Below the pieces are notes generated by a model. It searched no databases. It was not told the DNA's origin and saw nothing but the letters and a program-made list of their open reading frames with translations. From positions 52,428 through 116,427 of the forward strand of contig CACWLC010000002.1 in the NCBI GenBank assembly GCA_902761605.1: a stretch of 64,000 bases of DNA. The letters run 5' to 3'. The position numbers and the translations under genes are program-made. Positions 9,661 to 18,424 of this stretch are shown piece by piece (position 1 is the stretch's first letter; every line of letters begins with the position of its first letter). The stretch is from an uncultured Prevotellaceae bacterium (GTDB taxonomy: Bacteria > Bacteroidota > Bacteroidia > Bacteroidales > Bacteroidaceae).

Positions 9661-9811
9661 TTCCCAGCCTGGGAATGTTTTGTTCCCACAGTGGGAATAA
9701 AATGTTCCCAGGTGGGGAACAATTTGTTTCCTTTATGAGGAAACTATCTGAAAAATAGATGGACTTATTATGAAATAAGTGGCTCAAGCTAAAAAATAAT
9801 AAAGGATTATT
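9661..9811. repeat. String of consecutive different short palindromes
   Basis: Six inverted repeats follow one another with little spacing: TTCCCAGCCTGGGAA (9661-9675), TTCCCACAGTGGGAA (9683-9697), TTCCC-x5-GGGAA in a GTTCCC...GGGAAC frame (9704-9720), GTTTCC-x7-GGAAAC (9726-9744), ACTTATT-x4-AATAAGT (9763-9780) and AATAAT-x5-ATTATT (9795-9811). A weaker ATCT/AGAT pair lies at 9746-9760. The first three are variants of one unit and the later ones have unrelated arms, so the string is not a simple tandem repeat. It lies between the convergent ends of the formate-THF ligase and a GH2 gene, where REP-like elements and terminators are expected. No gene in 9619-10087. Confidence 0.85.
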
Positions 9812-9827
9812 TGCAAAAAATGCCAAT

Positions 9828-10028
9828 CCCTAACATTTTAGAGTGTAATCACCTCATAATAAGCAACTTTCAGAAATCCATCCCTCACCTAATCCCTAAC
9901 ATCAACCCTCACTCCTACCCTCATACCTCAGATGTTAGGGTTGAGGTGAGGGATTTGTTAGGGTTAAAAAGTATCCCTAACATATTTAACGTACTTATTA
10001 TAAACCAATTACGCTAATAACGTTAGGG
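9828..10028. repeat. CCCTAAC/GTTAGGG repeat module with long hairpin
   Basis: Six copies of CCCTAAC (9828-9834, 9894-9900, 9975-9981) or its complement GTTAGGG (9934-9940, 9957-9963, 10022-10028) lie in 200 bases, three in each orientation. The centre forms an inverted repeat with 23-base arms, 9881-9903 and 9931-9953, in which 21 positions pair, around a 27-base loop. The loop itself carries ACCCTCA repeats. Several arms can pair in alternative ways, for example 9957-9963 with 9975-9981. Confidence 0.85.
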
Positions 10029-10087
10029 TTATCACTTATAAAACGAATGAACTCAGATAAACAATAGATGTTGCCGCATTTTCCATT

Positions 10088-12718
10088 CTAATCATATATA
10101 GATGTTGCACCCGTCTTCTGCTCTGTTGCCTCGTTGAGTAAAAGGCTGCGAAGCTGGGACTCTGATAACGAAGTAGATGGATGGAACTCGGTGCTTTGCA
10201 TATATCTAAGCAGACTATACTGCATCTGACGTATTTCTGGCAGATTGCTGTCTGTTAGCAGGTCGATGCTGGAGAAAATAAGACTACCCTTGCCTACCTT
10301 TGTCTCGAAGACCTGAGCCAGACGGCGGTTATTGACGAAATTGTCTACACTCTCTACGATAGGTGATACGGGGGCAATGCTGTCGAGCACCATCACACGA
10401 CTGCGCTTAACCAGGTTCCACCACTGCCAGTCGCTGTGCATGTCTGTTGGGAAATGAGCCAGGGCAGGATGACGGGGATCGCAGAGCAGTCCCATGGTGC
10501 CAGCCTGCTTAGGGAAGTGTACCGGACTCCAGAACACAGGCAGGAACTTGCCTTCGAGTCCTTTTACAGTCTCTTTCTTTGGCGAGAAAAGGACCTTCTT
10601 GCCTTTATTGAGAGCTTTCATTGCCTCGTCGATATTAGAGGTTACGAGTATCTTTTTGTCCTGTGGCATAATCACATCAGGATAAACCCAGATGTTCCAG
10701 CGATTACGCCATGGGGTGTCCTTGATGCTGACGATAAGCTCCAGACGTTTTGCCTCAGATACCTTATTTAATGATATGCTGATATTTTTGCCGGAACCTT
10801 CAGCATAGACATCGCCCATCTCATCAGTAAGTTGCCAACAGATTGTCTTACCCTCCATAGATTCCAAGGAGTAGTTGGCGATGTCAACACGAGCCGTAAA
10901 GGTCTCATCTGCCTTCCAGACCGCCTTATCAAACTGAGCCAGGGGAACTACTGGAGCACAGGCCTCACGGAAACGCTGGGGCTCAACAAGTCCCTTGGAA
11001 TCCCAGAAGGCATCGAGCAGTCCTACGAGGGCTGTTCCCTGTCCTGGGAAATCGTGAAGGTCGAGAAGCTGGAATCCACTCTGCTGAGGTGTCTTCATGG
11101 CACGCTCTATCTCTTCCTTATATAGGATTACGGCCAGCTTGCCTGAGGCCTTAAGATAGTCATCTGCCTTATGCAGCAGTCCTTTCTTCTGCAGGTCGTT
11201 GCGGATAGCCTTGAAGTTAAGTGGATCGAGAATGCCAGTGTACTTATCTATTTCCTTAATATTTGGATATACGCTGTACTGACCAATCTCATGGCTCACC
11301 AATGGAACAGTGATGTTCTTGGCAGCCTCACGATAATCGCTCTTGAAGTCGGGAACTCTTTCATCGAATACGCCCTGTCCACGAACCCAACCATTGTCTG
11401 TCCATTGTGTGATGAAGATATCATCCTCTGGCTCCTGCTTCACACCATGACCTTTCTCGAAGGTGAAGGTTGAGGTGACGTAAAGGTGACGAGGATCCTG
11501 AGTCTTCATATAAAGTGTAAGTTCATTAAGGAACTTGAAATCTGGCTGAAGCTCATTACCACAACTGATAATGCAAAGCGATGGATGATTGCCATAGTTA
11601 CGAATGATATTGTCGAACTCCTGATACAGGAACTTGGCAGTAGCAGAATCCTGGTTTACCTTAAGCGACCAGTTTGGCAGCTCAACCTGACAGTAGAATC
11701 CCATCTTATCAGCCACGCGGAAAGCAGCCTCTGGTGGACACCAGGAGTGGAAACGCAGATGATTAAGTCCGTACTCGCGGGCTGTGGTAAACACCTTCAT
11801 CCAATCACGCTCGTCTGTTGGAGGCGTTCCCGTCAATGGGAATATGCAGCACTCCAGCGTGCCTCTGAGGAAAGTGGGGTTGCCGTTGATGAGCAGGCGA
11901 TTGCCCTTGGCCTTGAAGCTACGCATGCCGAAGGAAACGGAGAGTGAAGAGGATGGCAAAGTAGTAGCTGTCAAGGTATAGAGATTTGGGGTAAACTCAT
12001 CCCACAGTTTCATATTACTGATGGGAAGTACATACTCACCATCACCAACCTTAGTCGGAACTACACTACAACCATCAAGCGTGAATCCATAGTCAGCAGC
12101 ACTACCCCTGACCTTGATGCTCACCTGCTGCTTCTCAATGTCAGGATATATCTGAACATCGGTGATAACAGGAGCCACATTCAGTTCCATGCGACCAAGC
12201 ACACCGTTCCACATTATCTGTGTATCGTTGGTATAGCTATGCGCCAGATTATCTACTGATATCTCATGCAATTTTCTGTTGTCGATGAACAGTGTGAGAG
12301 TGTGCTTGCCTTCAGTAAGTCCTTTGATATGAAATACATGGGGACTTACCAGGCTCTCCTGTATCTGACCAGCATCCTGTCCGTCAATAAGCAGACGACT
12401 GCGCCACATCACTCGCTCAAGCAATAGTTCCAGCGGTTTGCCAGCCATTTCCTTTGTGATGGTTATCTCACGCTGATACTTAGCTTCGCCAATAAAAGAA
12501 TGCTTACGGGTGAGTCTCGAAAGCTGAGGCTTTGTCAATGCCGGACTGAGAGTGTTTGGTTCTCCTATGCCAGCACCATCCAGGGTATTGGGGAGCATGA
12601 TAGTTTGATTACCACGATTGTTAAGTGATACTTTCCATTCTCCGCTTAAATCCAAACGCTGTTGAGCAAACACAAAAAGGGGTAATGCCAGCAGTGCAAA
12701 AGTAATACATTTCTTCAT
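10088..12718 (-). CDS. GH2 family glycoside hydrolase
   Basis: 876 residues with a signal peptide (ends FVFAQ). The order is the GH2 sugar-binding jelly roll (about 20-180), an Ig-like domain (about 180-275), a TIM barrel (about 275-560) with putative acid/base Glu389 (SCGNELQPD) and nucleophile Glu477 (LVSHEIGQY), then C-terminal beta domains. Family members cleave beta-galactose, beta-glucuronate, beta-galacturonate or alpha-L-arabinopyranose; the substrate cannot be decided from sequence. Its start overlaps the stop of the DUF5107/TPR gene by 4 bases, so it is the third gene of the sugar porter operon. The periplasmic enzyme plus inner-membrane sugar porter suggests release and then import of a monosaccharide. 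Confidence 0.9.
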   Translation of the reverse strand: MKKCITFALLALPLFVFAQQRLDLSGEWKVSLNNRGNQTIMLPNTLDGAGIGEPNTLSPALTKPQLSRLTRKHSFIGEAKYQREITITKEMAGKPLELLLERVMWRSRLLIDGQDAGQIQESLVSPHVFHIKGLTEGKHTLTLFIDNRKLHEISVDNLAHSYTNDTQIMWNGVLGRMELNVAPVITDVQIYPDIEKQQVSIKVRGSAADYGFTLDGCSVVPTKVGDGEYVLPISNMKLWDEFTPNLYTLTATTLPSSSLSVSFGMRSFKAKGNRLLINGNPTFLRGTLECCIFPLTGTPPTDERDWMKVFTTAREYGLNHLRFHSWCPPEAAFRVADKMGFYCQVELPNWSLKVNQDSATAKFLYQEFDNIIRNYGNHPSLCIISCGNELQPDFKFLNELTLYMKTQDPRHLYVTSTFTFEKGHGVKQEPEDDIFITQWTDNGWVRGQGVFDERVPDFKSDYREAAKNITVPLVSHEIGQYSVYPNIKEIDKYTGILDPLNFKAIRNDLQKKGLLHKADDYLKASGKLAVILYKEEIERAMKTPQQSGFQLLDLHDFPGQGTALVGLLDAFWDSKGLVEPQRFREACAPVVPLAQFDKAVWKADETFTARVDIANYSLESMEGKTICWQLTDEMGDVYAEGSGKNISISLNKVSEAKRLELIVSIKDTPWRNRWNIWVYPDVIMPQDKKILVTSNIDEAMKALNKGKKVLFSPKKETVKGLEGKFLPVFWSPVHFPKQAGTMGLLCDPRHPALAHFPTDMHSDWQWWNLVKRSRVMVLDSIAPVSPIVESVDNFVNNRRLAQVFETKVGKGSLIFSSIDLLTDSNLPEIRQMQYSLLRYMQSTEFHPSTSLSESQLRSLLLNEATEQKTGATSIYD

Positions 12719-15700
12719 TCCTTTCTATTTTTCTTTATAAAGTTTCTGAACTGGAGAATTCCTAAATGATTACAATCCAGAGCCTCTACTTCCTTTAGAT
12801 ATCTCTCTGCCTTTTCCTTCTCACCCATGCCGTAGTAGCCCAATGCGAGCATGTACTTACAATGTATAAGGTTCTTGGTATCGAGGCTGTCCTCCCAGAT
12901 CAACAGATCGGGCAGTGAGACTGCGAAGTAGTCCATCACCTGTTTCTCGAAGATATGCTGCTTGCCGTAGTTTATGAGCTTATAGAATCGTCCATGTGCC
13001 TCATCCTCACGGCCCAGTTTGTAGAGAGCCATTCCCTGATAGAAGATCTTGTCGGGTTTAGCATCATTGTAGTACATAGCGGCAGCTGGTTCCTGTGGGC
13101 CTTTGGTGGCCTCTTCCCAACACTCACGAGCTTTATCTTTCTGTCCAAGTGCATCATAGGCGATACCAAGCAGATAGTAGAAATCATTCTCCTGAGCACC
13201 GTAGAGTTTGCCTTCGCCCAGATGGTGAGGATACTCCAGACACTCTTCCAACAGAGCTATTGCCTTATCGTAGTCCTTTGCTGCGATGGCTCTGAGAGCC
13301 AGTTCCACTCGACAGATCTGATACTGAGTGGGTACCTTGCCTTCGCCTCCCTCCCATGGGTGGAAGATGTGGGCATCGAGCTTCTCCATAGCCTCTTCGT
13401 ATCTTCCAAGCTGGTTCAGAAGGGTTATTTCCTCGAGCACAAGGTCATCGCGCTGGGCTATCAACTGTGGATACTTCTGAAGGAATTCCAAACGATCTGT
13501 ATGTGGCATCTGTAATCGTTTGAAAAGCTGGTCAAGTTCCATAAGGATTCTGGAATCTGTCTCGTCAAGACTGAATGCCTTCTTCATCATCTCCAAAGCC
13601 TCATTCTGCTGATCCTGTTTGTTGAAGCGTGCCAGAGCCAGATTGCGCCATACACTTGGGAATGTAGCGTCGAGTTCAGAAGAGCGCTCCCAGTTGGCAA
13701 TGGCCACATCATACTGACGCTTGTCGTAATACAGACACCCCAGATAATATGGAGCCTTAGCTCCTTCAGGGTTCAAGGCCTTGGCGCACTCCAATGCGAG
13801 GATATCATCCAGACGATTTGGGAAACAACAGTAAGAATCTGTCTGTTCAGCCTTCTTAAAGCACTCATTAGCCTTATCCTGTTCACCCATCATCGACAAG
13901 GCATAGCCCATGTGATAATAAGTCATAGGATGGTTCTGTGCATCTTCCATTTGGAGCACGTCGATACACTCCTGCCAAAGACCTGCCTGAGCATAGTCGA
14001 TAGCCAGCTCGTGATAGTTATATACATTGCCGTGCATCAGTTCGACGATACGGTCAAGAGGCTCCTGATTTCCCGTAAGGAGATGCTCCTCGAGCATACA
14101 GCCATAGTTAAAGTGGTCTTTCTTATATGACTCCGCAACCCACAGCAACGCCTCCTCGTTTCGTTCCAACTTACGCAGAACGGCAGCCTTCAGGGCACGG
14201 GCCTTGTGGTTATTGCTGTTGAACGAAAGAGATCGTTCCACCTCATCGAGTGCATCCTCATAACGGCCTTCACTCATACTGATGCATGCAGCCTCGAAAT
14301 AACCTGCATCTGCCCAAGCCTTGTTCCATGTTGACTTCCAGAAAAATCCATAAGCCTCCTGCAAGCGATATTGATACTTCAAACAAAGGGCGAGATTGAA
14401 GATAGCCTCACCATCGTAAGGATTAGGATTGCGCTTCTGCCAGATCTTGACGGCACGACGCAGATATTCCTCTGCCGTGCTGAAACGACCACGACGCAAA
14501 TACCATAGTCCCATCTGGTTCAGGCAACGCACATCGTTGGGATCACGACGCAGAGCCTCCTCGTAATAGTCGAGGGCTGACCACGTGGCGTGGCGATACT
14601 GCTCCAGATGAAGTCCTGTGAGGAAGAGCTGATCGTTGGTCTTGGTATCTTGTGGTGACAGTGCAGCCTCAGCAGCATCAGGGATAGGACGAATCTCATC
14701 GTCCTCAGCAAACCAAGTAAGTAGAGGTGAGGGGTGAGAAAGGCTACGGGTAGGCGCGCCAGCGGGAATGGTGAGAGGTGAGAGAATGGTGAAGAACAAA
14801 TCGTTCAACTTTGCCCCATTTACATTTACTTTTTCCTCCAGCACCGCCTCTGGCGATAGTGTTACAAACTTGTCATAATAAAGCTCACCGTTCTTATTTT
14901 TAAGCACTATGCGCACTTCTTGCTTAGAGGTGGCAAGCACCTTGAAGTGACCACCCTCTTCAATGTTCATTACGAAGTCCTTGGTAGCCTGCTTCACGAT
15001 ACCGATCTCACGATATGGCATGAAATACTGGACGAACTGTTTCTCTTCATAAGGCATCAGCCATGTAAAGTCAGGCTGGTTCTCTGTATACACACCTGCC
15101 ATCAACTCTATGTAAGGACGGAATCCCTTACGATCAACACCCCACTTCTTAGCCTCCTCAGGTGTCGCCTCGTCAGTGAGGTTACGATCCCAAGCACGTC
15201 CGAAGTCACCATTACCCCAGGTCCACTGCTTCTTACCAGGAGAGAAGTGATGACTGGCTACATGCAGCATACCTGCCTTGGTGTCGTTCTCATAGCCTCC
15301 TTCAAAGTCGTACTTCGAGTTAACAGCCATATAGCTGGTTGGTACATAGATATTCTTGTAGTTAGAGATATCTACACCAGCAGAATAGTCCATCTTATAA
15401 TAGGTACCGGTAGCGATAGGGAAGCTCGATACAGCACGCTTACCATGATCGAACACAGCATTGACATCGGGTGGGAACACACTCTGATAGTCATCGTTCA
15501 CCTCTACAGCTGGGTTTGCCCACCACAGGAAGGTCTGAGGCATGTTGGTGCGATTGCTCACACGACCCTGAATCTCCAGATAAGCACAACCAGGACGAAG
15601 TGTAAATCCTGCCATACCTTTCTGGTGGAACATACGCTCCATCTCGTTCACCCATACAGTAATTGAGCCGTCCTCATTCTCCACGATGGTAGAATCAACG

Positions 15701-16083
15701 GGCATATAGGTACTGGGGCGATGGTGCTGAGGCCAGTTGAACTCAATACCTCCGGAGATCCAAGGACCAACCAAACCAACGAGTGCTGGCTTGATGACGT
15801 GATTATAATACACAAAGTGGCGCTCTCTGATCTTGTCGTATGCCATCTGCACACGTCCGCCAAGTTCTGGCAGCACCATCACCTTGATATACTCATTCTC
15901 AATCCAGATGGCATGATAGTCAACATCTTTCTTCTCGTCGCTCATCGACTCGATGACGGGATAGGGATATACAACACCACTCGATCCCTGATACACTCTC
16001 TTCTCCAAGAAGATGGGGCTCTTCTCCGGCTTTCCTACCTCATACGTAGGAATAGTTACGATTTCTCTCCAAGCTTTTACCAT
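12715..16083 (-). CDS. DUF5107 domain protein with long TPR array
   Basis: 1122 residues, no signal peptide, so probably cytoplasmic. The N-terminal part (about 1-420) is beta-rich with a galactose-mutarotase-like look (LPELGGRVQMAYDK, GGIEFNWPQHHRPST, TFLWWANPAVEVND) and matches the DUF5107 family. The C-terminal part (about 480-1120) is a long series of TPRs. Between them, near residues 430-455, is a proline/serine-rich linker coded by a low-complexity CTCACC tract. It is the middle gene of the sugar porter/DUF5107/GH2 operon, 4 bases after the porter and overlapping GH2 by 4. DUF5107 proteins recur in carbohydrate loci; I cannot name a reaction. A sugar epimerase, mutarotase or sugar-sensing scaffold are open options. 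Confidence 0.82.
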   Translation of the reverse strand: MVKAWREIVTIPTYEVGKPEKSPIFLEKRVYQGSSGVVYPYPVIESMSDEKKDVDYHAIWIENEYIKVMVLPELGGRVQMAYDKIRERHFVYYNHVIKPALVGLVGPWISGGIEFNWPQHHRPSTYMPVDSTIVENEDGSITVWVNEMERMFHQKGMAGFTLRPGCAYLEIQGRVSNRTNMPQTFLWWANPAVEVNDDYQSVFPPDVNAVFDHGKRAVSSFPIATGTYYKMDYSAGVDISNYKNIYVPTSYMAVNSKYDFEGGYENDTKAGMLHVASHHFSPGKKQWTWGNGDFGRAWDRNLTDEATPEEAKKWGVDRKGFRPYIELMAGVYTENQPDFTWLMPYEEKQFVQYFMPYREIGIVKQATKDFVMNIEEGGHFKVLATSKQEVRIVLKNKNGELYYDKFVTLSPEAVLEEKVNVNGAKLNDLFFTILSPLTIPAGAPTRSLSHPSPLLTWFAEDDEIRPIPDAAEAALSPQDTKTNDQLFLTGLHLEQYRHATWSALDYYEEALRRDPNDVRCLNQMGLWYLRRGRFSTAEEYLRRAVKIWQKRNPNPYDGEAIFNLALCLKYQYRLQEAYGFFWKSTWNKAWADAGYFEAACISMSEGRYEDALDEVERSLSFNSNNHKARALKAAVLRKLERNEEALLWVAESYKKDHFNYGCMLEEHLLTGNQEPLDRIVELMHGNVYNYHELAIDYAQAGLWQECIDVLQMEDAQNHPMTYYHMGYALSMMGEQDKANECFKKAEQTDSYCCFPNRLDDILALECAKALNPEGAKAPYYLGCLYYDKRQYDVAIANWERSSELDATFPSVWRNLALARFNKQDQQNEALEMMKKAFSLDETDSRILMELDQLFKRLQMPHTDRLEFLQKYPQLIAQRDDLVLEEITLLNQLGRYEEAMEKLDAHIFHPWEGGEGKVPTQYQICRVELALRAIAAKDYDKAIALLEECLEYPHHLGEGKLYGAQENDFYYLLGIAYDALGQKDKARECWEEATKGPQEPAAAMYYNDAKPDKIFYQGMALYKLGREDEAHGRFYKLINYGKQHIFEKQVMDYFAVSLPDLLIWEDSLDTKNLIHCKYMLALGYYGMGEKEKAERYLKEVEALDCNHLGILQFRNFIKKNRKE
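14718..14795. repeat. Low-complexity CTCACC-type tract inside the DUF5107 gene
   Basis: On the coding strand the stretch reads as two blocks of CTCACCTCTCACC-like repeats (period about 7) separated by a GC-rich part containing GGCGCGCC. It stays in frame and encodes the linker LSPLTIPAG...SLSHPSPLLTW between the DUF5107 and TPR regions. Confidence 0.7.
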
Positions 16084-16087
16084 ACTT

Positions 16088-17386
16088 TTATTTCTTTATT
16101 AATTCTTTTTCTAACTCTTCGAGGCTCTTGCCTTTTGTCTCTGGACAGTTGCGCAGCAGGAATACAAAGGCGCAGAAACAGATGGCGCTGTAGATCCAGA
16201 AAGTACCACTGCTACCCAACGCTGCATTCATGGATGGGAATGAGAAAGTCAGTGTACAGCAACCTACCCAAAGGGCGAATGTACATGTTGCCATTGCGAT
16301 ACCTCTCACACGATTGGGGAATATCTCTGCCAACAATGTCCAAGTTACAGGACCAAGAGTCATAGCATATACAGAGATGGCTGCTACCACAAGTGCTACC
16401 ATAAGGAAACCTGTCATGCCCATAAAGTAGCATGTGCCAAGTACTAGATAGATAAGTCCCAAACCACCGGCACCAATCAATATCAACGTGCGACGTCCCC
16501 ATTTCTCGATGGTGTAAAGAGCTACGAAGGTAAACAGCACGTTGGCAATACCTGTTATCACGATGTTGATGAACATGCCGTCAACGTCGAAGCCTGCACC
16601 AACGAATATCTCCTGAGCATAGTTGAAAATCACATTGGTTCCACACCACTGCTGGAATACAGCAATCACGAGTCCAAGCAGCAATACCTTACCATATTTT
16701 TTCTGGAATAACTCGCCTAATCCTGCCTCAGCCTTAACACCAGCAGTTCTTGGTTCAGACTTCATCTTCAAATAAACAGGACTCTCTGGGATAAAGAAAC
16801 TCATCAACAGGAACAGAGCAGCAGGCAGTGTCTCTGCCCAGAACATCCATCGCCAGCCCCATTCAATGTTCCATGCCTGACTCTCAGCAACTGTTGTGTC
16901 TCTGGCCAACAACATATTTACTATCTGGGCAGAAAGGATTCCAAGTACGATGGTCATCTGGTTGAGACTAACCATACGTCCGCGAATCTCTGCCGGACTA
17001 ACCTCGGCGATATACATAGGAGCCAGGGCTGAGGCTACACCGATGCCAACACCTCCTATAAAACGTGCGATATTAAATAGGGTGAAGTCATTAAAAAGAC
17101 CTGTCGCTATGGCCGATACGGTAAACAGAATCGCAGCCAGCATCAACAGCGGCTTACGGCCATACTTGTCGGCTGCTGAACCTGCCACCATCGCTCCAAC
17201 CAAACAGCCCACCAAGGCTGTCGTCATAGCCACACCTTGCATCAGTGGCGAATCGCTGATAGCAAAGTATAATTCATAGAAAGGCTTTGCGCCTCCTATC
17301 ACTACCCAGTCGTAACCAAAGAGCAGTCCGCCCATGGCCGATACAGCGCAGATAAAATAAAGAAATCCTTTGTTGTAGTTACTCAT
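16088..17386 (-). CDS. MFS sugar porter (XylE/AraE-like sugar:H+ symporter)
   Basis: 432 residues with 12 predicted membrane helices. Sugar porter signatures are present: GGLLFGYDWVVIGG in helix 1, DKYGRKP after helix 2, GRMVSLNQ, PESPVYL at the end of helix 6, and QQWCGTNVIFNYAQ in helix 7, followed by EKWGRR and PETKGKSLEELE at the end. It should import a monosaccharide with protons across the inner membrane; the sugar (xylose, arabinose, galactose, rhamnose or other) cannot be read. First gene of the operon with DUF5107 and GH2; divergent from an AraC regulator with 141 bases between them. Confidence 0.93.
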   Translation of the reverse strand: MSNYNKGFLYFICAVSAMGGLLFGYDWVVIGGAKPFYELYFAISDSPLMQGVAMTTALVGCLVGAMVAGSAADKYGRKPLLMLAAILFTVSAIATGLFNDFTLFNIARFIGGVGIGVASALAPMYIAEVSPAEIRGRMVSLNQMTIVLGILSAQIVNMLLARDTTVAESQAWNIEWGWRWMFWAETLPAALFLLMSFFIPESPVYLKMKSEPRTAGVKAEAGLGELFQKKYGKVLLLGLVIAVFQQWCGTNVIFNYAQEIFVGAGFDVDGMFINIVITGIANVLFTFVALYTIEKWGRRTLILIGAGGLGLIYLVLGTCYFMGMTGFLMVALVVAAISVYAMTLGPVTWTLLAEIFPNRVRGIAMATCTFALWVGCCTLTFSFPSMNAALGSSGTFWIYSAICFCAFVFLLRNCPETKGKSLEELEKELIKK

Positions 17387-17412
17387 TGTTGTTTACGTTT
17401 TGAATTCTGGTG

Positions 17413-17420
17413 CAAAGGTA
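17413..17420 (-). promoter_or_regulatory. -7 box of the sugar porter operon
   Basis: TACCTTTG on the minus strand, 27 bases from the start at 17386. No clear TTTG at -33, which would fit a promoter needing an activator such as the divergent AraC protein. Confidence 0.55.
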
Positions 17421-17491
17421 CGGCAAATATCAATAAGTAACCATAGAATATTTTCTTATTTCAATGGACTATCTTATTTTTCCCCATTTTA

Positions 17492-17523
17492 TTTGGTTTT
17501 CTCGTATTAATTGTCTATTTTTG
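17492..17523 (+). promoter_or_regulatory. Promoter of the AraC regulator, nearly leaderless
   Basis: TTTG (17492-17495), 20-nt spacer, TATTTTTG (17516-17523). The ATG at 17528 begins only four bases after the box, so the transcript should start at or next to the start codon. Confidence 0.6.
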
Positions 17524-17527
17524 CACC

Positions 17528-18424
17528 ATGATAAAACAAAAAGACGGATTTCAAGGGCAGCAATCAGTTGTGCTACCACCGATGGTTGTAGAGATTGCAG
17601 AGAAAGACGAACTGGTGTCAAGTCTCTTTGTGACAGATATCGGCTACTATCCTAATGCTACCAACCATTACCGCGAGCGTAAGTTAGCAATCAACCAATA
17701 TATTCTTATCTATTGTGTTGATGGCAGTGGATGGTATAAATTAAAAGGCAAGGAATACCAAGTGGTCAAGAACCAGTTCTTTATCCTGCCTGCCGGTGAG
17801 CCCCACATCTATGGTGCCAACGAGAGCTGGACAATCTATTGGGTGCACTTCCGAGGAGACCATGCAGCCATTTTTGCCGATGGTATGCAGACGCCACAAA
17901 ACATCAATGTGACATTGAACTCCCGTATCCGCGATCGCATAAGCATCTTCGAGGAGATATTATCAACGCTCCACTCAGGACAAGATATAGAGGATCTGCG
18001 GTATGCCTCGTCATTATTACACTATTTCCTGGCGTCCATGCGATACTTGGGACTGTACAGGAGAGCAGAAGGTACATCTGACACGATAGAGGCTGCCATA
18101 CATTTCATGCAAGAAAACATTGAGAATCGCATCACATTACAAGATGTGCTCGACTATATAGGCTATTCTCAGAGCCATTTCTCTGTGATTTTCAAGAAGA
18201 AGACAGGCGAGAGTCCGATTGCGTATTTCAATCGTCTGAAAATAGAATATGCCTGCAAACTATTAAAAGAAACAGACCTGAAAATCAATCAGATTTGTTT
18301 TAAGATAGGAATAGAAGATCCATTCTATTTCTCACGACTGTTTTCTAAGACCATAGGCATGTCGCCCACAGAATATCGTCTTAATACGGAAGAATGCACC
18401 AAACTTAAAAACGAATCGAAATGA
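17528..18424 (+). CDS. AraC-family transcriptional regulator
   Basis: 298 residues. An N-terminal AraC-type cupin sugar-binding domain (about 35-160; NQYILIYCVDGSGWYKLKG, FFILPAGEPHIYGA) is followed by two C-terminal HTH motifs (about 190-292; LQDVLDYIGYSQSHFSVIFKKK and PFYFSRLFSKTIGMSPTEYR). It should act as a sugar-responsive activator. It is divergent from the sugar porter operon and overlaps the next gene by 4 bases (ATGA), so it probably controls both. The N-terminus starting at 17528 resembles family members (short GFQGQQSVVLP leader), which supports this start despite the very short leader. Confidence 0.93.
   Translation: MIKQKDGFQGQQSVVLPPMVVEIAEKDELVSSLFVTDIGYYPNATNHYRERKLAINQYILIYCVDGSGWYKLKGKEYQVVKNQFFILPAGEPHIYGANESWTIYWVHFRGDHAAIFADGMQTPQNINVTLNSRIRDRISIFEEILSTLHSGQDIEDLRYASSLLHYFLASMRYLGLYRRAEGTSDTIEAAIHFMQENIENRITLQDVLDYIGYSQSHFSVIFKKKTGESPIAYFNRLKIEYACKLLKETDLKINQICFKIGIEDPFYFSRLFSKTIGMSPTEYRLNTEECTKLKNESK

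Noticed and set aside
9661-9811. CRISPR array
   Set aside because: The units are adjacent, 15-19 bases long and self-complementary, with no uniform spacers and no cas genes.
9644-9826. 60-codon minus-strand frame through the palindrome string
   Set aside because: It reads the TTCCCA repeats as LFPLWEQNIPRLG-like text; no start context, no family, and better explained as repeat DNA.
9828-10028. Telomere-like TTAGGG repeat
   Set aside because: Copies are scattered in both orientations and not tandem; the likeness is fortuitous.
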